Positions 26,745-36,423 of a stretch of 46,065 nucleotides of DNA are shown here, piece by piece. This DNA comes from an uncultured Methylococcaceae bacterium (GTDB lineage Bacteria > Pseudomonadota > Gammaproteobacteria > Methylococcales > Methylomonadaceae), in contig CAJAWH010000146.1 of assembly GCA_903945605.1 (NCBI GenBank), positions 1 to 46,065 of the forward strand, read 5' to 3'. Made by a program: the position numbers and the translations under genes. Position 1 is the first letter of the stretch; each line of letters begins with the position of its first letter. The notes below the pieces were generated by a model that saw only the letters and a program-made list of their open reading frames with translations, did no database searches and was not told where the DNA came from.

Positions 26745-29258
26745 ATGCCACATAGACGATTCAAATCCAGCAAACCCGCCGCCAGCATCGCCACATTAAA
26801 AACACTGGGACTCACCAGCACCGCGCTGACCACAGACTTTAAACATTATTACGGTTATCGGCTAGGTAGGGACGAAACCTGCCAGTCCTTGCATTATGCT
26901 TATGAGGCATTGGCGCTGACCATCAGTGACCGCCTAACTGAAAGGGGCAAGCGTACCTATAATGCCTACAAACAAGCTGACTGCAAACGCGCCTATTACC
27001 TGTCCATGGAATTCCTGATGGGGCGTACACTTAGCAATGCCATGCTTAACTTGGGCATCAATGATGAAACCACTTACGCCTTATATTCACTCGGTTTGGA
27101 TTTGGAAGAACTGACCGAAAACGAACCCGATGCCGGTTTAGGCAATGGTGGTCTGGGGCGTTTGGCGGCTTGCTTTATTGACAGCTGTGCCACCTTGCAA
27201 CTGCCTGTGGTGGGTTACGGTTTGCGTTATGAATACGGCATGTTCACCCAATCCATTGTCAATGGCGAACAAGTGGAAGACCCCGACCATTGGCTGCGCA
27301 ACGGCAACGCCTGGGAAATTGAACGGCTGGAATATACCCAACGCATAAAATTTGGCGGCCACACCGAAATCCATACCGATGAACATGGGCATGCCCACGT
27401 CAGTTGGGTCGGCACTCAAGATGTATTGGCCGTGCCTTTCGACGTGCCCATTCCGGGCTACCGCAACGGTACGGTCAATAATCTGCGCCTATGGAAAGCG
27501 ACTGCCACCGAAGAATTCAACTTACAGGAATTCAATGCCGGTGATTATGTGGAATCGGTGGCATCAAAAAATACCGCCGAAAATATCACCATGGTGTTAT
27601 ACCCTAATGACGCCAGCGAAAACGGCAAAGCCCTGCGCTTGCGCCAACAGTACCTATTGGCCTCAGCCAGCTTGCAAGATGTGATCGCCACTTGGATAGG
27701 CCGCCACGGCGAAGACTTTTCCGAATTTGCCGCCAAAAACACTTTTCAGCTCAACGACACCCACCCCAGCATTGCCGTTGCTGAGCTGATGCGCTTGCTG
27801 GTGGACAAGCATGGCCTAGGCTGGGAACAAGCCTGGCGCATCACCAGCCAGACCATGGCCTACACCAACCACACCCTGTTGCCGGAAGCCTTGGAGCGTT
27901 GGTCAGTCAGTTTGTTCAAGCAATTATTGCCAAGATTGCTGGAAATCATTTATGAAATCAATGCCCGCTTCTTGGCTAAAGTATCGGCACGTTGGCCCGG
28001 CGACGTGGCCCGTCTGGCGCGCATGTCATTGATTGAAGAAGGGCATGAACAACATATCAGAATGGCCTATTTGGCCATTGTCGGCAGCTATTCCGTCAAT
28101 GGCGTGGCGGCCTTGCATTCCAAGCTGTTGCAGCAAGGGTTGTTCCGCGATTTTTATGAACTGTGGCCTAATAAATTCAACAACAAAACCAACGGTGTCA
28201 CCCCCAGGCGCTGGCTCGCTTCCTGTAATCCCGACTTGGCGGAATTGATCACAGAAACGATTGGAGAAGGCTGGCTGACCGACCTGAAATTATTGAAAAA
28301 GCTCGAGCCCTACGCCGAAGACAGTGCCTTCCGCAAGCGTTGGCATGACATCAAACAGCAAGCGAAACAGCAACTGATTGACTACAAACGCAGCGAAGTG
28401 GGCTTGGACTTTGAAATCAACATCAATGCCCTGTTTGATGTGCAGGTCAAACGCATCCATGAATACAAACGGCAATTGCTCAACATATTGCATGTCATCC
28501 ATCTTTACGACCGTATCAAACGCGGCGACACCGCCAACATGGTTGACCGTTGCGTCATTATTGGCGGTAAGGCGGCCCCAGGCTATTTCATGGCGAAAAA
28601 GATTGTCAAGTTAGCTAACAACGTTGCCAATGTCATCAATCAAGACCCCGACATAGGTACGCGCCTCAAACTGATTTTTCTGCCTAATTACCGGGTGTCC
28701 GCCATGGAGAAAATTTGCCCCGGCACCGACCTGTCCGAACAAATCTCCACCGCCGGAAAAGAAGCTTCGGGTACTGGCAATATGAAATTCATGATGAACG
28801 GCGCCCTGACCATCGGTACGCTGGACGGCGCCAATATTGAAATCCGCGAAGAAGTGGGCGATGACAACTTCTTCTTGTTTGGATTGACAGAAGACCAAGT
28901 CGAGGCGTTGCGCAGCAATTACGACCCACTAGCCATCATTGCCCAAGACGATGAGTTGCAGCGTGTGCTTAACTTAATAGAATGCGGGCATTTTAGCCAA
29001 TTCGAACCCGGTATATTCGATGCTGTGCTAGCCTCCATTAAAAGCCCCCAAGACCCTTGGATGACCATAGCCGATTTCCGTAGCTTCGTGGACACCCAAA
29101 AACGCGTCGAAGAAGCCTATCAAGACCAAGAACGCTGGACTAAAATGAGCATATTAAACACTGCCAACAGCGGTAAATTCTCCACCGACCGTACCATTGC
29201 CGAATATAACCAAGAAATATGGAAACTGACGCCGGTGGTGGTCGATAATAAATTCTAA
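26745..29258 (+). CDS. glgP: Glycogen/alpha-glucan phosphorylase
   Basis: 837 residues from ATG 26745 (AGAGAG upstream); the GTG at 26694 lies in the inverted repeat and is unlikely. It splits alpha-1,4-glucan with phosphate to glucose-1-phosphate, in the cytoplasm. Family blocks are DAGLGNGGLGRLAACF, NDTHPSIAV, KRIHEYKRQLLN and the PLP lysine Lys681 in GTGNMKFMMNGALTIGT. Full length. The gene is followed two bases later by trmL; no other glycogen gene is in the window. Confidence 0.96.
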   Translation: MPHRRFKSSKPAASIATLKTLGLTSTALTTDFKHYYGYRLGRDETCQSLHYAYEALALTISDRLTERGKRTYNAYKQADCKRAYYLSMEFLMGRTLSNAMLNLGINDETTYALYSLGLDLEELTENEPDAGLGNGGLGRLAACFIDSCATLQLPVVGYGLRYEYGMFTQSIVNGEQVEDPDHWLRNGNAWEIERLEYTQRIKFGGHTEIHTDEHGHAHVSWVGTQDVLAVPFDVPIPGYRNGTVNNLRLWKATATEEFNLQEFNAGDYVESVASKNTAENITMVLYPNDASENGKALRLRQQYLLASASLQDVIATWIGRHGEDFSEFAAKNTFQLNDTHPSIAVAELMRLLVDKHGLGWEQAWRITSQTMAYTNHTLLPEALERWSVSLFKQLLPRLLEIIYEINARFLAKVSARWPGDVARLARMSLIEEGHEQHIRMAYLAIVGSYSVNGVAALHSKLLQQGLFRDFYELWPNKFNNKTNGVTPRRWLASCNPDLAELITETIGEGWLTDLKLLKKLEPYAEDSAFRKRWHDIKQQAKQQLIDYKRSEVGLDFEININALFDVQVKRIHEYKRQLLNILHVIHLYDRIKRGDTANMVDRCVIIGGKAAPGYFMAKKIVKLANNVANVINQDPDIGTRLKLIFLPNYRVSAMEKICPGTDLSEQISTAGKEASGTGNMKFMMNGALTIGTLDGANIEIREEVGDDNFFLFGLTEDQVEALRSNYDPLAIIAQDDELQRVLNLIECGHFSQFEPGIFDAVLASIKSPQDPWMTIADFRSFVDTQKRVEEAYQDQERWTKMSILNTANSGKFSTDRTIAEYNQEIWKLTPVVVDNKF

Positions 29259-29260
29259 AC

Positions 29261-29734
29261 GTGTTTAATATAGTCCTGTACGAGCCGGAGATACCCGCCA
29301 ATACCGGCAACATCATCCGGCTGTGCGCCAACGTCGGGGCGCAACTGCATCTTATCGAGCCCTTAGGTTTTGAACTGGACGACAAAAGATTGCGCCGTGC
29401 TGGCTTGGATTACCACGAATGGGTGACTGTTAAAACCCATCCCAACTGGCCGGCGTTTTTGTCAAACCTGTCGCCTGTCAAACTGTACGCCCTCTCGACC
29501 AAGGGCGGGCAAGCCTACAGCGATACAACCTACCAACCGGGCGACACGTTTCTGTTTGGCCCGGAAACACGCGGCTTGCCCGCCGAAATATTGCAATATA
29601 TTGGGTTGCAGCAGTGCCTGTATCTGCCCATGCAAGCCGAAAGCCGCAGCCTTAACCTATCCAACAGCGTGGCCATTGTGTTATATGACGCTTGGCGACA
29701 AACAAGTTTTGCAGGGGCATTGTTAAAAAAATAG
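29261..29734 (+). CDS. trmL: tRNA (cytidine/uridine-34-2'-O)-methyltransferase TrmL
   Basis: 157 residues, a complete SPOUT (knotted) methyltransferase: MFNIVLYEPEIPANTGNIIRLC, a GPETRGLP loop, LPMQAESRSLNLSNSVAIVLYD at the C terminus, with the knot motif. TrmL methylates the ribose of the wobble base in tRNA-Leu. It starts with GTG two bases after the glgP stop, so translation is probably coupled. The pair is convergent with the pqi cluster. Confidence 0.94.
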   Translation: MFNIVLYEPEIPANTGNIIRLCANVGAQLHLIEPLGFELDDKRLRRAGLDYHEWVTVKTHPNWPAFLSNLSPVKLYALSTKGGQAYSDTTYQPGDTFLFGPETRGLPAEILQYIGLQQCLYLPMQAESRSLNLSNSVAIVLYDAWRQTSFAGALLKK

Positions 29735-29740
29735 GTGGGG

Positions 29741-30328
29741 CTATCGGGCGTTAGTAGCCTTTATGGCGGTGGCCAGTTCAGTGCCCATTCGCTGTAGCGC
29801 TTGGCTAAAAGCAAGGGCGGCGGCGGCGTAAGAGGCGTCGGGCAGGGCTAGGCTAATAAGGGTGTGTCCACTTTTCAACAGTTGCCGGGTGGCATCATCC
29901 ATTACAGCCCAGTTAGCTTCTAGGGTCACTGTGTTACCAAGTAAGGCATCAAAGCGGATAATTTCTATAACTATATGCTGGTCAACGTCGCCGAACGCAC
30001 TCCACGGATAGCTGCGTAGCAAGTCATTAGGCAATTGCCGCGCCATGTTTTGCTGCAACACTTGTACGATGTTGGCTTTTAACGGGGCCGCCCAGCGCTG
30101 GAACGGGGCAATGTCCACTGTGTTGCCGGTGCCTAAAGTCACCATTTCTTCCCTATCGGATAAGCTAGGCAAGGTCACTGGGCCAACACCTATGCTGAGC
30201 GGCTTGGCTGTGGTCGGTACGGCAGGGGTGGCGGGGCTTAAAGCCACCAACTGATAAAAATGCGGTGTTGGGGTTTGTGCACAGGCGCTCAACAGCCAAG
30301 CCAGGATTAGGGCAGATAATTGGGTCAT
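29741..30328 (-). CDS. pqiC: PqiC-type lipoprotein
   Basis: 195 residues with an N-terminal signal and lipobox LLSAC (Cys16), then the ABC-auxiliary lipoprotein fold (FYQLVAL, IGVGPVTLPSLSDREEMVTL, RWAAPLKANI). PqiC anchors at the inner face of the outer membrane and interacts with the PqiB tunnel. It overlaps pqiB by four bases and ends the pqi operon. The name is based on order and fold, not close identity. Confidence 0.85.
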   Translation of the reverse strand: MTQLSALILAWLLSACAQTPTPHFYQLVALSPATPAVPTTAKPLSIGVGPVTLPSLSDREEMVTLGTGNTVDIAPFQRWAAPLKANIVQVLQQNMARQLPNDLLRSYPWSAFGDVDQHIVIEIIRFDALLGNTVTLEANWAVMDDATRQLLKSGHTLISLALPDASYAAAALAFSQALQRMGTELATAIKATNAR

Positions 30329-31923
30329 GGGCTTTCTTCCTGTTTTTTGCCGCGCAGCAGGGCATCTGGATGTTGCTCAAGAAAATCGGTCAGTTGTTTG
30401 ACCGACTTGGCGGATTCGGTCAGTTCTTGGATGAGTTTATCCAATTCATAATGGCGGGTGCTGCCCGGCTCAAAAGTGCCCAACACTTTTTGGGCGGAAT
30501 GGAAAGTCTTGTCCGCTGTCCCTAAAGTGTTGTTGGCGGTGTCGAGCATTTTGCTGGTGGCTTTGGCGGTGCTTTGCAGCCCTTGTAGGGTTTGGTTGGC
30601 CTGCTCGGTCAGCTCTTGTAGCGGCAGTTTGGCAATTTTAGCCATAATCGCTTGGCTGGATTGGCTAAATTCGTCCAAGGTGCTGGGCGTGGTGGGGAAT
30701 TCTGGATAGCCAGTGCTGTTGATGTTTGGCGTGGGCGGAAACTTGCCTTGGACATGGAAAGCCAAGTCCACCAGCAATTGCCCGGTCAGTAAGCTGCCGG
30801 TTTGCAACTGTGCCCGCAAACCTTGCCCGATCAGCTGTTGCAGGATAGCCGTGTCGGACAGGTTATGCCGCCGGTGAATTTGTTTGATGCGGGCCATTTC
30901 CAATTCAACCACCACAGGGGTGCGGATGTCGTTGTTTTTTTCGTCTATCTCCAAGCCAATTTCAACCACCTTGCCAATGGTGATGCCGCGCATTTGCACC
31001 GGCGCACCTTCGGTCAGGCCGCGCAAAGAGCCGGTAAAAAACATCACATATTTTAACGGGTTGCTATAAATGACTTGGGTGGATTTTTCATACGTTTCGT
31101 ACAGCTTAAAAACGCTGTTTTCCGGTTGTATATCGGTCAAGGTGTCTGTGTCCGAGGCGTGGAAGGCAATGCCACCGCCCAATAGTGAAATCAGCGGCCC
31201 CGTCCTGACCTTAACACCGTCGGCTCCGGCAGACAGGTCAATACCGCTGTCAATCCAAAAGCGGCTGTGTTTGCGGACAAATTTGTCAAACGGCGCATTA
31301 ACGAATACTGTCAACTGGATGGCGTTGCCTTGCCCGTTCAGTTTGTGGCTAATGACTTCACCGGCGTTGATACCATGAAAATTAATCGGCGTGCCATCAT
31401 GTAATGATGCCAAGTCTTCCGTTTCTAGAATGAACTGGGTACCGTCATTATTGGTTTTTAGCAACGGGGCGGCGGGAAGGCCAATAAAATGTTGTTGCAG
31501 GTTGCCTGCACCCGGTTTGATGGCAATGTAAGCGCCGGACAATAACGTGCCCAAGCCGGACACACCAGCAAGGCCCACTTGCGGCTTGACCACCCAAAAG
31601 CGGGTGTTTTCTTTTAGATAATTTTCTGCATCGCGGTTCAGCCTTGCACTGACACGGATGGTTTTTTGGTCTTCGTTAATGGCAATGGCGGTGACGTTAC
31701 CGATCTCCACATCCAAATACTTGATCTTGGTTTTGTCCACTTCCAAGCCTTCAGCGGTCGGAAAGTCAATGGTGATTTCCGGGCCTTTTTCTGAAACGGC
31801 TTTATAGACCAGCCAGCCACTGACCAAAAAGGCGATCACCGGTAACAACCAGATCAACGGCAGTTCAGTTTTTTTGTTCAGGGTGGCTTCTTCGGCTTCT
31901 AAAGGGTCGTTAAAATTATTCAT
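30325..31923 (-). CDS. pqiB: MCE-repeat lipid-transport protein PqiB
   Basis: 532 residues from the ATG at 31923, which overlaps the second pqiA gene stop by four bases; a TTG at 31944 is less likely. One N-terminal membrane helix (LPLIWLLPVIAFLVSGWLVY) precedes three MCE domains, each with a G-hydrophobic-V block (GLEVDKTKIKYLDVEIGNV, GTPINFHGINAGEV, GAPVQMRGITIGKV), then a long C-terminal coiled-coil rich in Ala, Thr, Gln. PqiB forms a tunnel across the periplasm for lipids. It is the third gene of the operon. Confidence 0.92.
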   Translation of the reverse strand: MNNFNDPLEAEEATLNKKTELPLIWLLPVIAFLVSGWLVYKAVSEKGPEITIDFPTAEGLEVDKTKIKYLDVEIGNVTAIAINEDQKTIRVSARLNRDAENYLKENTRFWVVKPQVGLAGVSGLGTLLSGAYIAIKPGAGNLQQHFIGLPAAPLLKTNNDGTQFILETEDLASLHDGTPINFHGINAGEVISHKLNGQGNAIQLTVFVNAPFDKFVRKHSRFWIDSGIDLSAGADGVKVRTGPLISLLGGGIAFHASDTDTLTDIQPENSVFKLYETYEKSTQVIYSNPLKYVMFFTGSLRGLTEGAPVQMRGITIGKVVEIGLEIDEKNNDIRTPVVVELEMARIKQIHRRHNLSDTAILQQLIGQGLRAQLQTGSLLTGQLLVDLAFHVQGKFPPTPNINSTGYPEFPTTPSTLDEFSQSSQAIMAKIAKLPLQELTEQANQTLQGLQSTAKATSKMLDTANNTLGTADKTFHSAQKVLGTFEPGSTRHYELDKLIQELTESAKSVKQLTDFLEQHPDALLRGKKQEESP

Positions 31924-32534
31924 GGTTTGTTTTGGTTGTCCCAAATTAGGCGCGGATCAAAGCTTTTTGCCGCCAACATGGTCAGCACCACCACCGCCCC
32001 AAATGCGGTGGCGGCAGGGCCGGCCAACACTTCCGAAATGCTGCCCATATCGACCAGTGCCACCAAGATGGAAATCATGAAAATGTCTAACATGGACCAA
32101 CGTCCGACAAAGCTGATAATACGGTACATCACAGTCCAACGATAAGCATCACCTGTCCAACCACGTTGCACATAAAGCAACAGCAAGCTGATGCCGATCA
32201 GTTTCAGGAGCGGCACGAGGATGCTGGCAACCAACACCAGCAGGGCAATGGGCAGCATGTCGCTATTGATTAAGGCTATGATGCCGCCAATGATGGTGTG
32301 TGGCTCGCCCGCACCCAACTTGGTGACGGTCATAATGGGAAAGATGTTGGCCGGTATATAGAGCAAATAGGCACTGAGCAAATAAGCCAGGGTTTTTTGT
32401 ACGCTGTGCGGTTGCCGACCGTGCAATGGGCTGGCGCATAGCGGGCATTTTGTTAGGCGGATGTCCCGTTTGCCCAAAAAGCCGCAGCTATGGCAACGCA
32501 CCAATCCCTGTGCCAAGGCCGTGTTAATTTTCAT
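31920..32534 (-). CDS. pqiA: PqiA-type membrane protein, second half
   Basis: 204 residues with a zinc-ribbon-like CHSCG...CPLC pair at the N terminus, then about four helices (PANIFPIMTVTKLGAG, then VPLLKLIGISLLLLY). E. coli PqiA is one protein with two such halves; here each half is its own gene. This is the C-terminal half type. It overlaps the first half by 11 bases upstream and pqiB by four bases downstream. Confidence 0.88.
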   Translation of the reverse strand: MKINTALAQGLVRCHSCGFLGKRDIRLTKCPLCASPLHGRQPHSVQKTLAYLLSAYLLYIPANIFPIMTVTKLGAGEPHTIIGGIIALINSDMLPIALLVLVASILVPLLKLIGISLLLLYVQRGWTGDAYRWTVMYRIISFVGRWSMLDIFMISILVALVDMGSISEVLAGPAATAFGAVVVLTMLAAKSFDPRLIWDNQNKP

Positions 32535-33150
32535 AGTGTTGCCCGTTTAACTGTGCGATACGTTGCCAAAACAGGTGACCGTCCAAGTTGCTGGTGAGCA
32601 AGGCATTGGTGAACAACAACCCGACAAAGGCATACAGACCCAAGCCAAACTGCAATTCTGCCATTGCCGACAGTTTAACACAGGCGACGATGATGCCTAA
32701 GCAGTAGACCTCCAGCATAGCCCATTCTTCAAGGTGTTGTAACCAGTATAGCCAATGCGTCAAATAGCGGTGTCGGCGATTATGGTGCAAATGGCCGCTG
32801 ACCAGCAAACACAAAACGATATTGATGAACGGTAACAGAATGCTGGACAAAAACACCAGTATCGCCACAGCCCATTGGTGTTCATTAAATAAAGTCATGA
32901 CCCCCGTCCATAAAGTGCCGTCTTTTTCGTGCCCCAACACCTTAATGCCAACCAAGGGCAGAAAATTGGCCGGGAACAGCAGCAGCAAACCGGCGATTGA
33001 CAAGGCTAGGGTGCGTTCCACGCTATCGGTGCGGGGGCGGTGCAACAGGCAACCGCAACGGGGGCAATGGGCGGTGCTGCCTATTTGGGGCAGGGCGCGG
33101 TTAAGCAGCAAATCACAGTCAGGGCAGGCGGAAAAGTGGGCGGCGGGCAT
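32524..33150 (-). CDS. pqiA: PqiA-type membrane protein, first half
   Basis: 208 residues starting with two CxxC pairs (CPDC and CPRC), a zinc-ribbon-like knob, then helices including LFPANFLPLVGIKVLG and LPFINIVLCLLV. It corresponds to the N-terminal half of PqiA. It is the first gene of this four-gene lipid-transport operon; no clear promoter upstream. PqiA is an inner-membrane partner of PqiB. Confidence 0.88.
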   Translation of the reverse strand: MPAAHFSACPDCDLLLNRALPQIGSTAHCPRCGCLLHRPRTDSVERTLALSIAGLLLLFPANFLPLVGIKVLGHEKDGTLWTGVMTLFNEHQWAVAILVFLSSILLPFINIVLCLLVSGHLHHNRRHRYLTHWLYWLQHLEEWAMLEVYCLGIIVACVKLSAMAELQFGLGLYAFVGLLFTNALLTSNLDGHLFWQRIAQLNGQHYEN

Positions 33151-33782
33151 AATGTGGGTGGGGAAGGGATTACCGGCTTAAAAACTGCCAGGTCATGCTA
33201 TGTTCTGAAGATAGTGGATATCTATAAATCCCGCACAGGTTTCCAACCTGAACTACCAGTACAATAAACAGACATTTTGAAAAATGAATTTTTATGGGAT
33301 TTCAGCAAAACCTGGTCTATTTTGGATAGTTCGAGCCAAAAAGAACACGCCAAGCCGCATTGAAAAAACCTTAAACCGCACTGTACACTATATGTGCAGA
33401 GTTTCAAGCTGTTTTAATATCGCTTAAATTTACCGGGCTAAAGTTTGCTTGTCGCACCTCAATTTACGCCTCGTTTTCAGCTGAAAATATCCCTGCCAAC
33501 AGTTGTTGGCCTTAGTTTGAATACGCCACCTAATAAAAGTCATAACCACAATCCCCCCATTCAGGAGAATCCGCTCTAAATTTATTTTACAGCGCGTTAT
33601 GGCAATCCGTCATTAAATCGTTCTGCAAAACTCGCGGACATGCCACACCATCAGATTACAATCGGTGTGGATACAAGCTGCTTGGGTGCGGGTGTAAAGT
33701 TTGGATCACGGGGAATCGCGGGCGTGGGGTTTGCTGCTGTTAGCCAATTGACCGCCCCATTGGGGTGGTCAATTGCGGCCAT
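33151..33782. other. 632-bp intergenic region with small hairpins, no gene seen
   Basis: It separates the pqi operon start (minus) from the end of the alpha-E gene (minus). Hairpins: CAGGTT-TCC-AACCTG (33236-33250), GCCAACAGTTGTTGGC (33495-33510) and the long stem at 33745-33775. A plus-strand frame starting at 33640 is open but runs antisense through the alpha-E gene, so I do not call it. Confidence 0.5.
33745..33775. terminator. Long hairpin just after the alpha-E gene
   Basis: CAATTGACCGCCCCA (33745-33759) and TGGGGTGGTCAATTG (33761-33775) form a 15-bp stem with one mismatch (G opposite T, a wobble pair in one strand). It lies eight bases after the alpha-E stop codon, so it may terminate that operon or protect its 3' end. 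No T run follows it. Confidence 0.5.
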
Positions 33783-34724
33783 TTATATTTCGGGGGCGGA
33801 CAAAAACCAGTTATCAGCAATCTGTCCATGCAAATCGCCCAGTTTGTTTTGCAAATCGTCCAAAATGCCGCGCAATTGCAATTGCGTCACTTGCTGGATG
33901 TCAATGGATTGCACATCAGCCTTTAACTGGACAATTTTTTCCGGCAGGCTTTCATGGTTGGGCAACAACTGGATGCTTTGGGATATTTCCTCTACGCAAC
34001 AACCGATTGATCGCGGGAAGTCATTGTTTAGTAACAAGAAATACAGCACATCATCACCATTGATACGGCTACGGACATTTTGCCGGTACATCAATAGGCC
34101 ATTCAGGGCTTTTAAGATATTCATCCATAAAATGGTCTCGTACTGGCGCACTTCATCACTGCGTGATTCCGATAACAACAGCGAGGCCAAATCGAGAATC
34201 CTGCTGGTCATGTCCGCCCGTTCCAAATTTCTGCCTATGCGGATAAAACGGTAAGGGTTATTGTGGCTCATATAACCGGACAACAGACCGGTGAAGCGCT
34301 GGCAGCCCTTCAGAATTTCGTTCAGGAACAAAGACCGCCCGTGACGGCTAGAGACCGTGTCCAAATTGGTTTTGGTGTGCAGATACATTTCATTGACATG
34401 CTCCCACGCCTCATCCGGCAACAAGTCGCGCGAAGTGCGGATATTTTCCCTTGCCGCACTGAGCGACGAAAATAACGAACCGGCATAATTGGCATCTACC
34501 AATAAAAATCGGGTCACGTTACGCTCATTAACGACATTGTATTTTTTGAAAAATTCTTGTTCGGCACCATTAATGCTGATTAACTGCTGCCAGCCCATTT
34601 CCACGCCTTTGGGCAAGTCCATCAACAAGTTCATGTGGACGCTCACCAAGCGGGCGATATTTTCCGTACGCTCCAAGTAACGGGCCAACCAATATAAGCG
34701 TTCCGCTGAACGGGATAACATCAA
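33783..34724 (-). CDS. Alpha-E domain protein
   Basis: 313 residues, all-helical. The start MLSRSAERLYWLARYLERTENIAR is the alpha-E (DUF403) hallmark, given here as residues 2-24 in outline. It overlaps the ATP-grasp gene by four bases, so the two are translated together, as this family usually is. Known clusters pair alpha-E with a circularly permuted ATP-grasp and often with a transglutaminase and an Anbu protease. The role may be peptide or protein-tail ligation, but this is not established. No protease is in this window. Confidence 0.88.
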   Translation of the reverse strand: MMLSRSAERLYWLARYLERTENIARLVSVHMNLLMDLPKGVEMGWQQLISINGAEQEFFKKYNVVNERNVTRFLLVDANYAGSLFSSLSAARENIRTSRDLLPDEAWEHVNEMYLHTKTNLDTVSSRHGRSLFLNEILKGCQRFTGLLSGYMSHNNPYRFIRIGRNLERADMTSRILDLASLLLSESRSDEVRQYETILWMNILKALNGLLMYRQNVRSRINGDDVLYFLLLNNDFPRSIGCCVEEISQSIQLLPNHESLPEKIVQLKADVQSIDIQQVTQLQLRGILDDLQNKLGDLHGQIADNWFLSAPEI

Positions 34725-36172
34725 CCCTCCTCCATACTAATGATCCAAGTGTCTTTACTGCCGCCGCCTTGTGATGAATTCACCACTAGCGAGCCTTTTT
34801 TGAGCGCCACACGGGTCAGGCCACCGGCCGTCACAAACGTGTTTTCCCCCTGAAGAATGAATGGCCTAAGGTCAATATGCCGAGGCTCCAGCTTATCATT
34901 GCACAATGTTGGTGCCGTTGAAATGGACAACGTCGGCTGGGCAATATAATTGCGGGGATTTTCCTGGATGATATGCCGGAACGTCTCCACTTCTTCAGCA
35001 GTGGCATGGGGGCCGACCAACATGCCATACCCCCCCGACTCATTGGCGGGCTTAACGACCAGCTCCGCCAGATGCGCCAACACATACGCCAAATGCTCAG
35101 GGTCACTGCATAAATAGGTCGGTACATTCGGTAAGATAGGTTCTTCATTCAGGAAGTAACGGATCATTTCCGGCACATAGGCATAAACCACCTTATCATC
35201 GGCAACACCGGCGCCGGGGGCATTGGCCAACCCGACATTACCGGCTTTCCAAGCACGCATCAGGCCGGACACGCCCAGTGCAGAATCTTTGCGGAACACT
35301 TCGGGGTCAAGAAAATCATCATCAATGCGGCGATAAATGACATCCACCTTAGTCAGTCCCTCAATGGTGCGCATATACACACAATCGTCATCATCGACCA
35401 GCAAATCACTGCCTTCGACCAATTGCGCCCCCATTTGCTGGGCAAGGAAAGCATGTTCAAAATAAGCCGAGTTATAGATGCCCGGTGTCAACACCACGAT
35501 TTGTGGCTTGCCAATTGGGTGCGGGGCAATCGATGACAACATTTCCAACAGTTGCGTCGGGTAGTCGTCAATAGGCAAGATATTAATATCCTGAAACAGT
35601 TCGGGAAATACACGTTTGGTGATGACACGGTTTTCCAGCATATAAGACACGCCGGAGGGTACCCGCAAGTTGTCTTCCAACACATACATGATGCCGTCTT
35701 TATCGCGCACCAAATCTGTGCCGCAAATATTGGCCCACACCCCATGGCGGGGCTTCATGCCGACACATTCTTTGCGGAAGTTTTTGGAGCTGTTGACAAT
35801 CTCGCCCGGCATCTTACCTTCTTTAATAAAGGTCTGTTCGCCGTAAACATCGCTAATAAAGCAATTGAGCGCGGTCAACCGCTGCCTGAGCCCCTTCTCG
35901 ATAATTTTCCATTCCCTGGCATCTAAAATGCGCGGAATGATATCAAAAGGCCAAGCGCGGTCGATGTTGCCTTCATCGCTGTATACCGTAAAGCTAATGC
36001 CCATTTCCATAATGGCCAGCTCTGCCGCGATCTTACGCTTGTCGATGTTTTCTTTGTTGAGAGAGTTCAGGTACTGGCATAAGCTGTGGCTGACCGGACG
36101 CGGCTGGTATTCGGAATACATCAGCTCATCATAAGCCACATCGGTTTTATAATTTTCCCAGATAGAGTTCAT
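34721..36172 (-). CDS. Circularly permuted ATP-grasp type 2 protein
   Basis: 483 residues. Blocks typical for the family are RPWPFDIIPRI-type (here RAWPFDIIPRILDAREW), KDGIMYVLEDNLRVPSGVSYMLENR, and KPANESGGYGMLVG near residue 370, part of the ATP site. The enzyme is predicted to join an amino acid or peptide using ATP; the substrates are unknown. It is the first gene of a two-gene operon with alpha-E. A sigma-54-type promoter lies 25-50 bases upstream, pointing to nitrogen or stress control. Confidence 0.88.
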   Translation of the reverse strand: MNSIWENYKTDVAYDELMYSEYQPRPVSHSLCQYLNSLNKENIDKRKIAAELAIMEMGISFTVYSDEGNIDRAWPFDIIPRILDAREWKIIEKGLRQRLTALNCFISDVYGEQTFIKEGKMPGEIVNSSKNFRKECVGMKPRHGVWANICGTDLVRDKDGIMYVLEDNLRVPSGVSYMLENRVITKRVFPELFQDINILPIDDYPTQLLEMLSSIAPHPIGKPQIVVLTPGIYNSAYFEHAFLAQQMGAQLVEGSDLLVDDDDCVYMRTIEGLTKVDVIYRRIDDDFLDPEVFRKDSALGVSGLMRAWKAGNVGLANAPGAGVADDKVVYAYVPEMIRYFLNEEPILPNVPTYLCSDPEHLAYVLAHLAELVVKPANESGGYGMLVGPHATAEEVETFRHIIQENPRNYIAQPTLSISTAPTLCNDKLEPRHIDLRPFILQGENTFVTAGGLTRVALKKGSLVVNSSQGGGSKDTWIISMEEG

Positions 36173-36207
36173 CGCATTTCACTATTGATTGAATACACAT
36201 TAATAAC

Positions 36208-36223
36208 AGCAGGAAACATGCCA
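36208..36223 (-). promoter_or_regulatory. Sigma-54-like promoter of the ATP-grasp/alpha-E operon
   Basis: On the minus strand TGGCATGTTTCCTGCT matches TGGYRYRNNNNTTGCW at all but one fixed position (C for the first T of TTGC), with GG and GC ten bases apart. Transcription would begin near 36197, 25 bases before the ATG at 36172. Confidence 0.55.
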
Positions 36224-36423
36224 TTTAGAAAATCTTAAATGGGAAGCGAAGGTTATGACTTACCTGTAAAAATATCACAGAAACCTTTAGTTATGCGAGG
36301 AATAATTGAAAAGGTATGGGCAACCACTACTTAAGGGCATCCCTTAGGGAAATGGGCGGGCATTTGATGGGCGGGGCAAAGCAGGCCAACCACCCAGCAA
36401 GCGAACCATTTTGGCAATACATA

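Noticed and set aside
33640-34254. 204-codon plus-strand frame
   Set aside because: Most of it lies antisense to the well-supported alpha-E gene, and its translation matches nothing I know.
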